Below are positions 38,077 to 46,971 of a stretch of DNA of 64,000 nucleotides, in pieces; position 1 is the first letter of the stretch; each line of letters begins with the position of its first letter. Source of the DNA: Prosthecobacter sp. Lineage in GTDB: Bacteria > Verrucomicrobiota > Verrucomicrobiia > Verrucomicrobiales > Verrucomicrobiaceae. The stretch lies in NCBI RefSeq assembly GCF_034366625.1, contig NZ_JAXMIH010000010.1:239879-303878 (forward strand). The letters are read 5' to 3'. The notes beneath the pieces were generated by a model. The model saw only the letters and a program-made list of their open reading frames with translations. It had not been told where the DNA came from and ran no database searches. The position numbers were made by a program, and so were the translations under genes.

Positions 38077-38928
38077 ATGCCGCCCATGGAATCCCTTCTC
38101 TCGCCTGGCCTGCAATATGGCCTGGAACACAGCACTCTGACCTGCTGGATCATCTGCGGCATCCTGGCGCTGCTCTCGATCACAAGCTGGGCGGTGATTT
38201 TGAGCAAGCACTTCCTGCTCTCCCGTGTGCACCGTGCGAACCTGTCCTTCCTGCGCGAATATCGCGACAGCAATCATGCACTGGAGCAGTTTCAACGACG
38301 CGAGCATCATGAGTACTCGCCCTACTACCACATCTACCATGCCGCCTGCCGGGAGATGGCGTGGTATCTGGTGGGTGAGGATGAACCGGGCGAGACCTTC
38401 GCCGCACGGCTGCAAGGAGCAGGACGCATCACGCCTTCGCAAATGGGCGCTGTGCAAAGCGCCATGGAACGCAGCGTGGCGGAGGCGTCCCTGCGGCTCG
38501 AAGCACGCATGAGCTGGGTGGCCACCGCGTTGAGTGGTGCGCCGTTTCTCGGTTTGCTCGGCACCGTCTGGGGGATGCTGGACACCTTCGCCATGATGAC
38601 GGCTTCCGAGAGTGCCGCTGATCTTGCGGCTCTGGCACCAGGCATCACCACCGCTCTCGTCACCACGGTGCTGGGCCTGCTCGTGGCGATTCCGAGCATG
38701 GTGTGTTACAACTCCCTCGTGAACCGCATCCGCGGCATGGTCGTGCGTCTGGACAACTTTGCCAGCGAGCTGAGCGCCGGCCTTGACCGCACCTTTGTGG
38801 ACCATCGTTTCAGCACCGAGATTCTGCCGAGCATGAGCGCCCTCGGCAGCCCGTCCATGCCCGCCTTCACTGGCACCAACGCATCCCCCTTGCCTGCGGC
38901 CATGCACGCCGCCCACCTCCGCGCATGA
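38077..38928 (+). CDS. TolQ/ExbB-family proton channel protein
   Basis: 283 residues. A membrane segment near the N-terminus (CWIICGILALLSITSWAVIL) is followed by a cytoplasmic helical domain and two more membrane segments (ALSGAPFLGLLGTVWGMLDTF and TTALVTTVLGLLVAIPSMVC), the MotA/TolQ/ExbB pattern. With TolR it converts the proton gradient into movement of TolA/TonB across the periplasm. First gene of a tight operon: the next gene starts inside its stop codon (ATGA). MESLLS, three codons in, is an alternative start. Confidence 0.92.
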   Translation: MPPMESLLSPGLQYGLEHSTLTCWIICGILALLSITSWAVILSKHFLLSRVHRANLSFLREYRDSNHALEQFQRREHHEYSPYYHIYHAACREMAWYLVGEDEPGETFAARLQGAGRITPSQMGAVQSAMERSVAEASLRLEARMSWVATALSGAPFLGLLGTVWGMLDTFAMMTASESAADLAALAPGITTALVTTVLGLLVAIPSMVCYNSLVNRIRGMVVRLDNFASELSAGLDRTFVDHRFSTEILPSMSALGSPSMPAFTGTNASPLPAAMHAAHLRA

Positions 38929-39341
38929 AACGTCATTCGAACCGGCATCAGCTCCGCCTCATCACCGAGATCAGCCTTACCCCGCTGCTCGATCTGGTGC
39001 TCGTGCTGCTGTTTGTGTTCCTGCTGACCGCTCCGTTGCTCAAAGCAAGCAAAGGGATGCCAGCCGCAGGCGCCCCGGCTCCTGCAAGCGTGATTGTTCC
39101 GGCGGAAACGATGACGCTGGTGGTAAATCATGACCAATCCGTCACGCTCGACGGCGCCATGCTCGCGCGGGCGGATCTGCCGGCCTCATTGAAACAGCTT
39201 GCGGAGCGCCGCCCCGGCCTCGGAATCCAAGTGCGCATCCATCGCGATCTGCCTGTGCATCAGCTTGTGGAAACGATGCACATGCTTGAAACCGCAGGCA
39301 TCCGGAAGACCGCCGTCACAACGCATGCGGACGAACCCTGA
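38925..39341 (+). CDS. TolR/ExbD-family protein
   Basis: 138 residues. A single membrane helix carries the essential Asp D23 (EISLTPLLDLVLVLLFVFLL), then a periplasmic domain ends in VHQLVETMHMLETAGIRKTAV. The acidic residue in the membrane carries protons past the TolQ channel. Overlaps tolQ by four bases and is followed six bases later by the TonB/TolA-like gene. Confidence 0.92.
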   Translation: MKRHSNRHQLRLITEISLTPLLDLVLVLLFVFLLTAPLLKASKGMPAAGAPAPASVIVPAETMTLVVNHDQSVTLDGAMLARADLPASLKQLAERRPGLGIQVRIHRDLPVHQLVETMHMLETAGIRKTAVTTHADEP

Positions 39342-39347
39342 TTCACG

Positions 39348-40208
39348 ATGAAACGCAGTCGTCCCACCACGCTGGAACCGATCTCGGCGGCGATGTTTGT
39401 CATCGTGTCGCTGCACATCGCCGCAGCGTTCGGTGTCTGGTGGTGGCGGCAGGAAAATGGAGCCAGACAACGAAACGCCGGGGAATCACAGCTTGCCTGG
39501 ATGTATCCCAGTGATTTCAAATTGTCCATGCCGCCCGCTGCCACCCCCGTTTCCAAACCTGTGGCAGCAGCACCGAAGGCCGCCAAGATCACGACCGCCG
39601 AACCGAAGAAAACGGACGATCCACCCGTGCAAAAGGCCACGCTGGTCGCCGCACCACCGCAACAGCATCAAATGGTGCCGGTGCCGAATGAATCAGGCAC
39701 GCCGCTGTTTGCCTCCGCCTCACCGCCATCCAAGCCTGCCGCCAACCGCAGCATCACGCTGCGCCGGGCACCCGAAAAGCCCCTTGCCACCACACCCTTT
39801 GGCTCTCCTGCTCCACCGATGGCCAGCCCCACGCTGCTGGACATCGCACGCCTCAACACCCTGCGTCCGACACCCCCGCCACCGCCTGAAGACAGCGACG
39901 CGGCCGCCAAGGTAGAAGTGAACCTGGACGCCGTCGATGAAGCCGTGAACACCGCGTTCCTCACCACTTGGACCGCTCCGCCCATTGATGCCGTGCCCGT
40001 CGCGCAGCGCGAGGCGCGGTTGAACATTTCCATCGGCAAGGATGGCACCATCTTGAAGGCGCAGATGAGCAAGTTCTCGGGTTCGCATGCCCTGGACCAG
40101 TCCATTCTCGAGGCCGCCGGCCAGGTGAAAAAAATTTCCGCAGCACTGCCTTCAAATTTCTCCAAAGACAGCTACGATCTGGAGTTGAACTTCCTCCTGC
40201 TGCCCTGA
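39348..40208 (+). CDS. TonB/TolA-like energy transducer
   Basis: 286 residues. One N-terminal membrane helix (SAAMFVIVSLHIAAAFGVWWW), a long Pro/Ala/Lys-rich periplasmic spacer (about 55-190), and a C-terminal TonB/TolA-type domain (about 200-286: AQREARLNISIGKDGTILKA... DQSILEAAGQVKKI). It replaces the long-helix TolA of proteobacteria; a Pro-rich spacer is more TonB-like. Third gene of the operon, so a role as the Tol system transducer is inferred from position. Confidence 0.87.
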   Translation: MKRSRPTTLEPISAAMFVIVSLHIAAAFGVWWWRQENGARQRNAGESQLAWMYPSDFKLSMPPAATPVSKPVAAAPKAAKITTAEPKKTDDPPVQKATLVAAPPQQHQMVPVPNESGTPLFASASPPSKPAANRSITLRRAPEKPLATTPFGSPAPPMASPTLLDIARLNTLRPTPPPPPEDSDAAAKVEVNLDAVDEAVNTAFLTTWTAPPIDAVPVAQREARLNISIGKDGTILKAQMSKFSGSHALDQSILEAAGQVKKISAALPSNFSKDSYDLELNFLLLP

Positions 40209-40217
40209 TCCCCACGC

Positions 40218-41435
40218 ATGAACGCACGCGCTCTGCTTCTCACTCTGGCCCTCGCCGCCTGCCACGGCACGCAGGCCGAGGCTGGCATCTTGGACACCGT
40301 GCGCGGCTGGATCGGCCTGGGCGGCAAAAACAAGAGCGCGGAGTCCAAGAAAACGATGCCGCGCATTCTCATCGGCACCTTTACCGGTGGTACCGGGGCC
40401 AGCGCCCAGCAGGCGCTGCGCAAGGAACTGCTGGACTCGCGCGAGTTCTTCGTCGCTGGTGCGGAGGAAAAGATCGATTACACCGTGGAAGGCTCCTCCA
40501 TCGGCGGGCGTGTCACCGGCAGGCTGCGTGATGCCAAAGGCAAGGAGCTCTTTCAGCGCAGCTACGCCGCCCCGGGCCTCGATGAAAACCTCAAGGCGCT
40601 CACCGACGACGTGATCTACACCATCACCGGCAGGCCCGGCCTCGCCACCAGCCGCATCGTCTTCGTCAGTGATAAATCAGGCCGCCGCCAGATTTATGTC
40701 TGCGATGCCGAAGGCGGTGAAGTGCATCAGGTCACGCATGACAAACACGGCGCCGTCTCCCCCTCGCTTTCGCCCGATTCCTCGATGGTCGCCTTCACCA
40801 GTTATCGCAGCGGCTTTCCCATCATCCGGCTGCTCGATCTGAATGTCGGCTGGGAACGTGGTGTCACCGACACGCCCGGCAGCAGCTTTGGCTCGGCGTT
40901 CTCCCCCGATGGTACGCATCTCGCCGCCGTGATGAGCTTCATCGGCAATCCCGAAATCTTTGTCAGTGACCTCAGCTCAAACACCGCCGCCTGTGTGAGC
41001 GATTCCATCGGCGCGCCCTCCAGTCCTTCCTGGAATCCCGATGGCAAACACATCGTCTTCTCCAACGACGACGGCAGTGGTCCGAAGCTCTACATCGTCG
41101 AAGTGCCACAGAAGGAAGGCGATGCCTCACGGCTCTTTCGCTGGCGCACCGGCTACCACTTCTGCACCGACCCCGAATGGTCGCCTGACGGCCAGAGCAT
41201 CGCCTTCACCATCCGCAAAGGCGGCGAATGGACGGTCGCCATCAAACCCTATCCCAACGGCAGTGTGCGCATCGTTCAGGCCAGCGGTGCCCAGCACCCG
41301 TCGTGGAGTCCCAACGGGCATTTCATCACCTACGTCCAACATGGCGAGCTCTTCGTGCATGACCTCCGCAGCGGCAACCGCCGGTCCCTCCTGCGTGGCT
41401 TCGGCCACATCACCGAACCCCGCTGGATGAGATGA
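40218..41435 (+). CDS. tolB: TolB-like periplasmic beta-propeller protein
   Basis: 405 residues. Secreted: ALLLTLALAAC fits both a lipobox (Cys15) and an ordinary signal peptide cut after QAEA, so lipidation is possible. An N-terminal TolB-like domain (about 45-140) precedes a six-bladed propeller of PD40 repeats (SPDSSMVAFTSYRSGFP; SPDGTHLAAVMSFIGNP; NPDGKHIVFSNDD; SPDGQSIAFTIRKGGEW; SPNGHFITYVQHGE). In Tol-Pal systems TolB binds Pal in the periplasm. Ten bases after the transducer gene and four bases before the Pal-like gene. Confidence 0.93.
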   Translation: MNARALLLTLALAACHGTQAEAGILDTVRGWIGLGGKNKSAESKKTMPRILIGTFTGGTGASAQQALRKELLDSREFFVAGAEEKIDYTVEGSSIGGRVTGRLRDAKGKELFQRSYAAPGLDENLKALTDDVIYTITGRPGLATSRIVFVSDKSGRRQIYVCDAEGGEVHQVTHDKHGAVSPSLSPDSSMVAFTSYRSGFPIIRLLDLNVGWERGVTDTPGSSFGSAFSPDGTHLAAVMSFIGNPEIFVSDLSSNTAACVSDSIGAPSSPSWNPDGKHIVFSNDDGSGPKLYIVEVPQKEGDASRLFRWRTGYHFCTDPEWSPDGQSIAFTIRKGGEWTVAIKPYPNGSVRIVQASGAQHPSWSPNGHFITYVQHGELFVHDLRSGNRRSLLRGFGHITEPRWMR

Positions 41436-41437
41436 AA

Positions 41438-41537
41438 AATGACGAATGACGAAACCAGAATGACGAATTCTCCACCAACTCCGGCACGCGTGAATGTTCT
41501 GGCCACATTCATCATTCGTCATTCGCCATTCGTCATT
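41438..41537. repeat. Imperfect inverted repeat of GAATGACGAAT units
   Basis: Arms 41438-41468 and 41507-41537 are 31 bases each and complementary at 25 positions, around a 38-base centre. Each arm is built from GAATGACGAAT-like units. The element overlaps the start of the Pal-like gene and supplies its first 33 codons. Confidence 0.8.
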
Positions 41538-41981
41538 CTTCTTCTCCTCCTTCCTTCCTGCGGCAGCATTCCGATGCCCGATTTCCTCAGGAATCCCTCC
41601 GATGAAGCCGTCGTCTATGCCCTCGGCCCCCGGGATGGTTACACTTCCCCCTTGAACGGCAGTCTCAAGCCCGCCTGCCCGGCGCTTGAGTTTGACGACG
41701 AGAGTTTCAAGACCACCGAGGCGCATGAACGCGCCATCCGCACCGTCGCACGGGAGATGCAGGAGAACAAAAAAGCCACCCTCCTCCTCGCCGGTTACGC
41801 GCCGCCGAATCTCCCGCAGGATCACGCCCGCTCCCTCTCTGAACGCCGTGCCCTGGCCGTGCGCCAGCGCCTCATCGAACTCGGCATCGAGGCCGCGAAT
41901 CTGCAAACCGTCGGCTACGGCAACGATTTCTCCCCCAGCGGCCCGTCCTCGGCCGTGGTCGTCATCTACCGGCAGAATTGA
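41439..41981 (+). CDS. OmpA/Pal-like peptidoglycan-associated lipoprotein
   Basis: 180 residues from ATG 41439. The hydrophobic segment FIIRHSPFVILLLLLPSC ends in a lipobox (LLPSC, Cys about 41). The C-terminal 110 residues are OmpA-like (ATLLLAGYAPP, LSERRALAVRQRLIELGI, LQTVGYGND), which binds peptidoglycan. The first 33 codons, including part of the signal hydrophobic core, lie within an inverted repeat of GAATGACGAAT units. A GTG at about 41490 (VNVLATF) would give a more usual signal-peptide length. Fifth gene of the Tol operon; Pal role inferred from position and fold. Confidence 0.85.
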   Translation: MTNDETRMTNSPPTPARVNVLATFIIRHSPFVILLLLLPSCGSIPMPDFLRNPSDEAVVYALGPRDGYTSPLNGSLKPACPALEFDDESFKTTEAHERAIRTVAREMQENKKATLLLAGYAPPNLPQDHARSLSERRALAVRQRLIELGIEAANLQTVGYGNDFSPSGPSSAVVVIYRQN

Positions 41982-42083
41982 TGTCTGGAAGACGGGTCTG
42001 TACCAAGCTTCATTCCGTTCTCCCCGCAACTCCGGTCACTCGGCAAGATCATTTCACTTCCCTCGTTCCTTCCGCTCCCAGTC

Positions 42084-44813
42084 ATGCCCAATCGTAACAA
42101 CCTCCTCGTCGTACTCGCTCTCGTCGCTCCACTGGCCTTGCTCGCCGCCGCGCCAGACAAACCGAACAAGCCCAAGAAGGAAAAAGGCCCGTTCGTGGCT
42201 GCCAAACCTGCTTTCACGCCAGATTATAAAAATCCCGCGTTCGACCCCGCCAAGGTAAAGCCCGATCATTTGGAGCCGAGTGCGTTCAAAGTGCCCGAGG
42301 GTCTCGAAATCACCGTGTGGGCCACGTCACCGCAGTTGTTCAATCCGGCAAACATGGACATCGACCACGCGGGTCGCATCTGGGTCACCGAGGGCGTCAA
42401 TTACCGCCGCCACAGCGGTCGCAGCCGCGAGGGCGATTGCGTCCGCGTTTTGCAGGACACCGATGGCGATGGCAAGTGCGACACCAGCCATGTCTTCGTG
42501 CGTGAGAAAGAACTCGAGTGCCCGCTCGGCGTTGCCGTGTTCGACAACGTCATCTTCGTCTCCAACACGCCCAACATCATCAAGTACACCGATGTGAACC
42601 GCGATTTGAAGTTCGATCCTGCCGTGGACAAGCGCGAGGTCTTCCTCACCGGCTTCGAGCAGCCGCAGCACGATCACAGCCTGCACAGCGTCTATGCCGG
42701 ACCCGATGGCCGTTTGTATTTCAGCAATGGCAACTGCGGCGCTCAATTCAGCGACAAAAGCGGCAACACCTTTCGCATCGGCGGCGCTTACCTGAACAAC
42801 GACTACGCCGGTCAGAAGAGCGATGACGGTCACGTCTATGTCGGCGGCTTCACGGCGAGCATTGACCCGAGCGGCCACAATGCGAAGGTTCTCGGCTACA
42901 ACTATCGCAACAGTTACGAAGGCGTACGCACCTCTTTCGGCGACATGTTCCTCAACGACAACGATGATCCACCCGCCTGCCGCGTGAGCCATCTCATCGA
43001 AGGCGGCAGCTTTGGATTCTTCTCCCGCGACGGCAAACGCCAGTGGCGTGCCGACAAACGCCCTGGCCAGACCATTCCCGAAGCCGAATGGCGTCAGGAT
43101 GATCCCGGCAGCATCCCTGCGGGCGATGTCTATGGCGGCGGCGCTCCCACCGGCATGTGCTTCTATGAAAACGGCGCCCTCGGCGACTCATGGAACGGCC
43201 TGCTGCTGAGCTGCGAAACCGGACGCAACGTCGTCTTCGGCTACCTGCCCAAACCCAACGGCGCGGGCTTCAAACTCGAACGCTTCGACTTCTGCACCAC
43301 CAACACCACCGGTGTCTTCAAAGGCAGCGACTTCGTCGGCGGCGCGAACAACCTCTCTGACGACCGTCACACGCTCTTCCGACCCAGCGATGTATGCGTC
43401 GGACCCGATGGCGCGGTTTACATCACCGACTGGTTCGACAAACGCACCGGCGGCCACCAGGACACCGATGAAACCTGCAGCGGCACGATTTACCGCGTCG
43501 CACCCAAAGGATTCAAACCGCAAATCCCCGCGTTCAATCTCGACACCGTCGAAGGACAGCTCGCCGCACTGCAATCACCCGTGACCAACGTCCGTCACGT
43601 CGCCTTCACGCGCCTGAAGGAAGCGGGAACCTCGGTGCTGCCGCAGGTTCTTAAACTGCGAGACCATGCCAATCCTTACATCGCCTCCCGTGCCGTCTGG
43701 CTCGTGGCACAACTCGGCGAGAGTGGCATCATCGCCACGCGCAAGTGGCTGGAATCTGAAGATCCCATCAGACGCACCGTCGCGCTGCGTGCCATCCGCT
43801 CCGCCACCAATGATGGCATCGAAATTCTCAGCAGCATGGCCGCCGATCAGTCGCCCATGGTCCGCTGCGAGGTCGCCGTGGCCATGCGCGATGTTCCTGC
43901 CGCGCAAAGCGTGCCGCTGCTCGCAGCGCTTGCCCGCCACATTGATGGCGGTGACCGCTCGCAGCTCGAAGCCTGGGGCATCGGCTGCACCGGCAAGGAA
44001 ACGGAAGTTTGGAACGCCCTGAAGTCCGATGGCGACTGGAGCGAAGGCTTTGCGCATCTCACCTGGCGCCTCCATCCCGCCGCCGCCGTGCCGGAACTGC
44101 AACAGCGTGCCTCCAACGGCAAACTCACGCCCGCTCAACGCAAGCTCGCGCTCGACACCCTCGCCTTCATCCCCGAAGCCAGCGCAGCCAAGGCCGTGCT
44201 CGCTTTGGCAAAGGATAAAGCCTCGCCGATCCACGCTGACATCATGTGGTGGCTCATCAAACGCAGCACCGATGAATGGGACGCCTTCGGCATCGCCGAG
44301 GCGCTCAAGAAGGAAGGCATCTTCGATCCCGAGAGTGCCAAGATCGTCGAGATTGTCACTCCGCCCGTCATTCCCAGCACGCTGAAGGTCGCTGATGTGC
44401 TCAAACTGAAGGGCAATCCTCAAAACGGCGCCCAGCTCGCGACCCGCTGCATCATGTGCCATCAGATCAACGGACAAGGCGTCGAGTTCGGCCCCAACCT
44501 CGATGGCTGGGGGCTCAGCCAGCCTGCGGAGATCATCGCGCAGTCCTTGATCGAGCCGAGCAAGGACATCGCCCACGGTTACGACGGCCAGGAACTTCAG
44601 CTCAAAGACGGCACCACCATCCACGGCATGCTCCTCACCGAAGGCAAGATCATGATCGTCCGCAGCATGGGCGGCCAGAACCAGTTCGTGCCGCAGTCCC
44701 GCGTGAAAAACCGCAAGAAACTCGACCGCAGCATGATGCTCAGCGCCACGCAGCTCGGCTTCAGCGCGCAGGATGTCGCGGACATCGTTGCGTATCTACG
44801 CACAGGCAAATGA
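42084..44813 (+). CDS. Secreted beta-propeller dehydrogenase with HEAT-like region and cytochrome c domain (PVC type)
   Basis: 909 residues with a signal peptide (NLLVVLALVAPLALLAAA). The propeller domain (about 70-470) carries membrane-bound dehydrogenase landmarks: DIDHAGRIWVTEGVNYRRH, VLQDTDGDGKCD, GPDGRLYFSNGN and VCVGPDGAVYITDWFDKR. A HEAT-like helical region follows (about 490-760: DHANPYIASRAVWLVAQL; EDPIRRTVALRAIRS). The C-terminus is cytochrome c: C789-I-M-C792-H793, then GQGVEFGPNLDGWG. Such proteins are abundant in Planctomycetes and Verrucomicrobia; substrates are mostly unknown. 102 bp after the Tol operon, possibly with its own promoter. Confidence 0.9.
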   Translation: MPNRNNLLVVLALVAPLALLAAAPDKPNKPKKEKGPFVAAKPAFTPDYKNPAFDPAKVKPDHLEPSAFKVPEGLEITVWATSPQLFNPANMDIDHAGRIWVTEGVNYRRHSGRSREGDCVRVLQDTDGDGKCDTSHVFVREKELECPLGVAVFDNVIFVSNTPNIIKYTDVNRDLKFDPAVDKREVFLTGFEQPQHDHSLHSVYAGPDGRLYFSNGNCGAQFSDKSGNTFRIGGAYLNNDYAGQKSDDGHVYVGGFTASIDPSGHNAKVLGYNYRNSYEGVRTSFGDMFLNDNDDPPACRVSHLIEGGSFGFFSRDGKRQWRADKRPGQTIPEAEWRQDDPGSIPAGDVYGGGAPTGMCFYENGALGDSWNGLLLSCETGRNVVFGYLPKPNGAGFKLERFDFCTTNTTGVFKGSDFVGGANNLSDDRHTLFRPSDVCVGPDGAVYITDWFDKRTGGHQDTDETCSGTIYRVAPKGFKPQIPAFNLDTVEGQLAALQSPVTNVRHVAFTRLKEAGTSVLPQVLKLRDHANPYIASRAVWLVAQLGESGIIATRKWLESEDPIRRTVALRAIRSATNDGIEILSSMAADQSPMVRCEVAVAMRDVPAAQSVPLLAALARHIDGGDRSQLEAWGIGCTGKETEVWNALKSDGDWSEGFAHLTWRLHPAAAVPELQQRASNGKLTPAQRKLALDTLAFIPEASAAKAVLALAKDKASPIHADIMWWLIKRSTDEWDAFGIAEALKKEGIFDPESAKIVEIVTPPVIPSTLKVADVLKLKGNPQNGAQLATRCIMCHQINGQGVEFGPNLDGWGLSQPAEIIAQSLIEPSKDIAHGYDGQELQLKDGTTIHGMLLTEGKIMIVRSMGGQNQFVPQSRVKNRKKLDRSMMLSATQLGFSAQDVADIVAYLRTGK

Positions 44814-44843
44814 TGAGCAGTCACTCCGCCTTCCTCCTCCAAT

Positions 44844-45512
44844 ATGTCCCGCTTTCGTCTCTGTTTCCTTGCCGCAACACTCGGCCTCAGCAGTTGCAGC
44901 ACTCCCACCGCGCCGGAGCCGGCCGAGTTCAAGCTGTCCCCTGCGGGCATCCGTCAGCAGTTTCCCGCCACTCGCACCGTGGGAGTCGTCGAACTGTTCG
45001 CCAAGGAAATCGAAACCACACGAGATGAACAAGGCGTTGAAACCCATCTGGCCACCGGCGGTGCTCTATTGATCAAGCAAGCGATAGACCCCATCTGGGC
45101 GCATGCTCCCAGCATCCTGGTCACCCCCGACTTCGCCGAGGTCCGCGGCAAGGCCACGGTGAAAAAAGACCAGCAACTTTACATCGGCAAAGAAGATTCC
45201 ACCAAGTTCATCATCGAAAAGTCTGACATCATACCGACGGGACCGCATGCCATCCGTGCCATTGCCAGCGTCGTGAATGCTCCCGCGACCACCGAGCCAG
45301 AAAACCTCACTCCGCCTGTTCAGGAACCATCCGCCGAGGTTGCAACGAAACCCGAGCCTCCTCAGCCGCTTCCCAAACCTGCCCGCAAAGCTGTTTCAAA
45401 GCCCGCTGCCAAACCCAAGCCTGCGCCGCCGCCGGACAAACCGAAATCTCTGCCCGCAGACGAACGCGCCAAACTGCTGAATCTCATGCGCGCGCCCAAG
45501 GATCCCACCTGA
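44844..45512 (+). CDS. Proline-rich lipoprotein
   Basis: 222 residues. A lipoprotein signal with Cys18 (AATLGLSSCS) is followed by a globular region (about 30-130: FPATRTVGVVELFAKEI; VLVTPDFAEVRGKATVKKD) and a Pro/Lys/Ala-rich tail (about 150-210) reminiscent of periplasm-spanning spacers, ending in ERAKLLNLMRAP. The family is not recognised. Starts 30 bp after the cytochrome gene, so it may be co-transcribed. A structural envelope role is only a guess. Confidence 0.75.
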   Translation: MSRFRLCFLAATLGLSSCSTPTAPEPAEFKLSPAGIRQQFPATRTVGVVELFAKEIETTRDEQGVETHLATGGALLIKQAIDPIWAHAPSILVTPDFAEVRGKATVKKDQQLYIGKEDSTKFIIEKSDIIPTGPHAIRAIASVVNAPATTEPENLTPPVQEPSAEVATKPEPPQPLPKPARKAVSKPAAKPKPAPPPDKPKSLPADERAKLLNLMRAPKDPT

Positions 45513-45521
45513 GCCGCTCCC

Positions 45522-46181
45522 TCAAAACGCCCAGCGATACGGCGCGTTGTGGATCAGCTTGTTCTTCGGATAGGCCGAGATTCGCACCTGATTCTTCGAG
45601 TTCCCGCTGAGCAGCCACACGTTTGTGGCATCAAGCGCGTGCAGGAAACCGATGTGACCGCTGCTGGCTTGATCGGTGGTGAGCGGCTGCAAAATGCAGA
45701 TGGCTCCATACGTGGCGGCCACGGGGCGGCCCCAGCTCCACCAGTCGGAAACTTTGGCGCTGCCCTTTGGCTGGTAGCCGGCACGAAGCACGCACCAGTT
45801 CACGAAGGCGGCGCACCAGGCGGTTTCATCGTGCAGCAGATTGCCGCTGATGCCGCAACTGCGCAGGTATTCGAGGATGCGCGGGTTGTCGCCATTCGTC
45901 CACTCCTGCACACCGACTTCCATGATGGCGATCTGCATCCACGGCGGCGGTGCGGCGAAACTCGTCGGTGCAGTGGCGACTGTCTCAGGCGGCAGACCGG
46001 TGACGACACCGCTGACGTTCACAATCTGCCCAGGAAACAACACTTTCCAGTTTCCTGAACCCCACTCGACCAAACCAGGGTTCAGCTTTTGGAATTGTCC
46101 GAGAGTCATGCCGAAGGATTTCGCAATCTTCGAGGGATTGTCGCCAGGTTGGACGGTGTATTGAGCCATGGGCAGGATCAT
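45522..46181 (-). CDS. LysM-domain protein with TIGR02594/CHAP-like domain
   Basis: 219 residues from ATG 46181, which has AAAGGGCG in front; 46205 and 46169 are alternatives. A LysM domain at the extreme N-terminus (YTVQPGDNPSKIAKSFGM, FQKLNPGL) binds peptidoglycan-like glycans. The rest matches the TIGR02594 family: IMEVGVQEWTNGDNPRILEYL, the Cys of TAWCAAFVNWCV and the His of SSGHIGFLHAL, a NlpC/CHAP-type catalytic pair. There is no signal peptide at any candidate start, which is odd for a wall-acting enzyme. Follows the exporter cluster in the same direction after 40 bp. Confidence 0.8.
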   Translation of the reverse strand: MILPMAQYTVQPGDNPSKIAKSFGMTLGQFQKLNPGLVEWGSGNWKVLFPGQIVNVSGVVTGLPPETVATAPTSFAAPPPWMQIAIMEVGVQEWTNGDNPRILEYLRSCGISGNLLHDETAWCAAFVNWCVLRAGYQPKGSAKVSDWWSWGRPVAATYGAICILQPLTTDQASSGHIGFLHALDATNVWLLSGNSKNQVRISAYPKNKLIHNAPYRWAF

Positions 46182-46221
46182 TGCCGCGCCCTTTGGAAAA
46201 GTCACTGCTCATTTCGACCAC

Positions 46222-46971
46222 TCAGGCCGCAGGCGCGTAATGCTCGCCGATGACCTTGCCGCGCAGGCGCGCGGCCTTGGCTCCAGCCTGATCGTATTCG
46301 AGCAGGCCGTCACGCAGACGGATGATGCGCGTGCAGCGTTCGACCATGCGCTCGTCATGAGTGACGAAGACGAGGGTTTTGCCCTGCTGGTTGAGTTCGT
46401 CGAAGAGATCGAGGATTTCCTTGCCCGACTTGGAGTCGAGATTGCCGGTGGCTTCGTCGGCGAGGATGACGATCGGGTTGTTGGAAAGCGCCCGTGCGAT
46501 GGCAACGCGCTGCTGCTGACCGCCGGAGAGTTCATTGGGCTTGTGATAAAGACGGTGCTCCAAACCGACCTGCGTGGCAAGCCGTGTGCCGGTTTCGATC
46601 ATGTCGGAGTCCTTGGCCCCACCGTAGTACATGGGCACGGCGATGTTTTCGATGACACTGAGCTGCTGGATGAGGTTGTAGCTCTGGAAGATGAAGCCGA
46701 GGTTGCGATTGCGGGCCTCGGAGAGGTCGTCATCATCGAGATGCGCCACATTCTGGCCACCGAGGAAGTAATCGCCGCTGGTGGGCTGGTCGAGACAGCC
46801 GAGCACGTTGAGCAACGTGGATTTGCCGCAGCCGGACGGGCCCATGATGCAGACATATTCGCCAGGATAAATGGAGAGCGAGACCCCCTGTAGCACGTGC
46901 TGGGTGGTGTCACCCATCTGGTAGCTCTTGCAGATGTCCACCAGTTTGATGATGGGATCGACAGGCGGCAT
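46222..46971 (-). CDS. MacB/LolD-type ABC transporter ATPase
   Basis: 249 residues from ATG 46971 (an in-frame GTG at 46974 is possible). Walker A GPSGCGKST (44-52), Q-loop in FIFQSYNLIQQLSV, signature LSGGQQQRVAIARAL, Walker B PIVILADEATGNLD and the switch His VTHDERM are all intact. It belongs to the FtsE/MacB/LolD group, which works with FtsX/MacB-type permeases. The adaptor gene's TGA overlaps this ATG. No permease follows, so the transport partner is missing from the cluster. Confidence 0.93.
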   Translation of the reverse strand: MPPVDPIIKLVDICKSYQMGDTTQHVLQGVSLSIYPGEYVCIMGPSGCGKSTLLNVLGCLDQPTSGDYFLGGQNVAHLDDDDLSEARNRNLGFIFQSYNLIQQLSVIENIAVPMYYGGAKDSDMIETGTRLATQVGLEHRLYHKPNELSGGQQQRVAIARALSNNPIVILADEATGNLDSKSGKEILDLFDELNQQGKTLVFVTHDERMVERCTRIIRLRDGLLEYDQAGAKAARLRGKVIGEHYAPAA

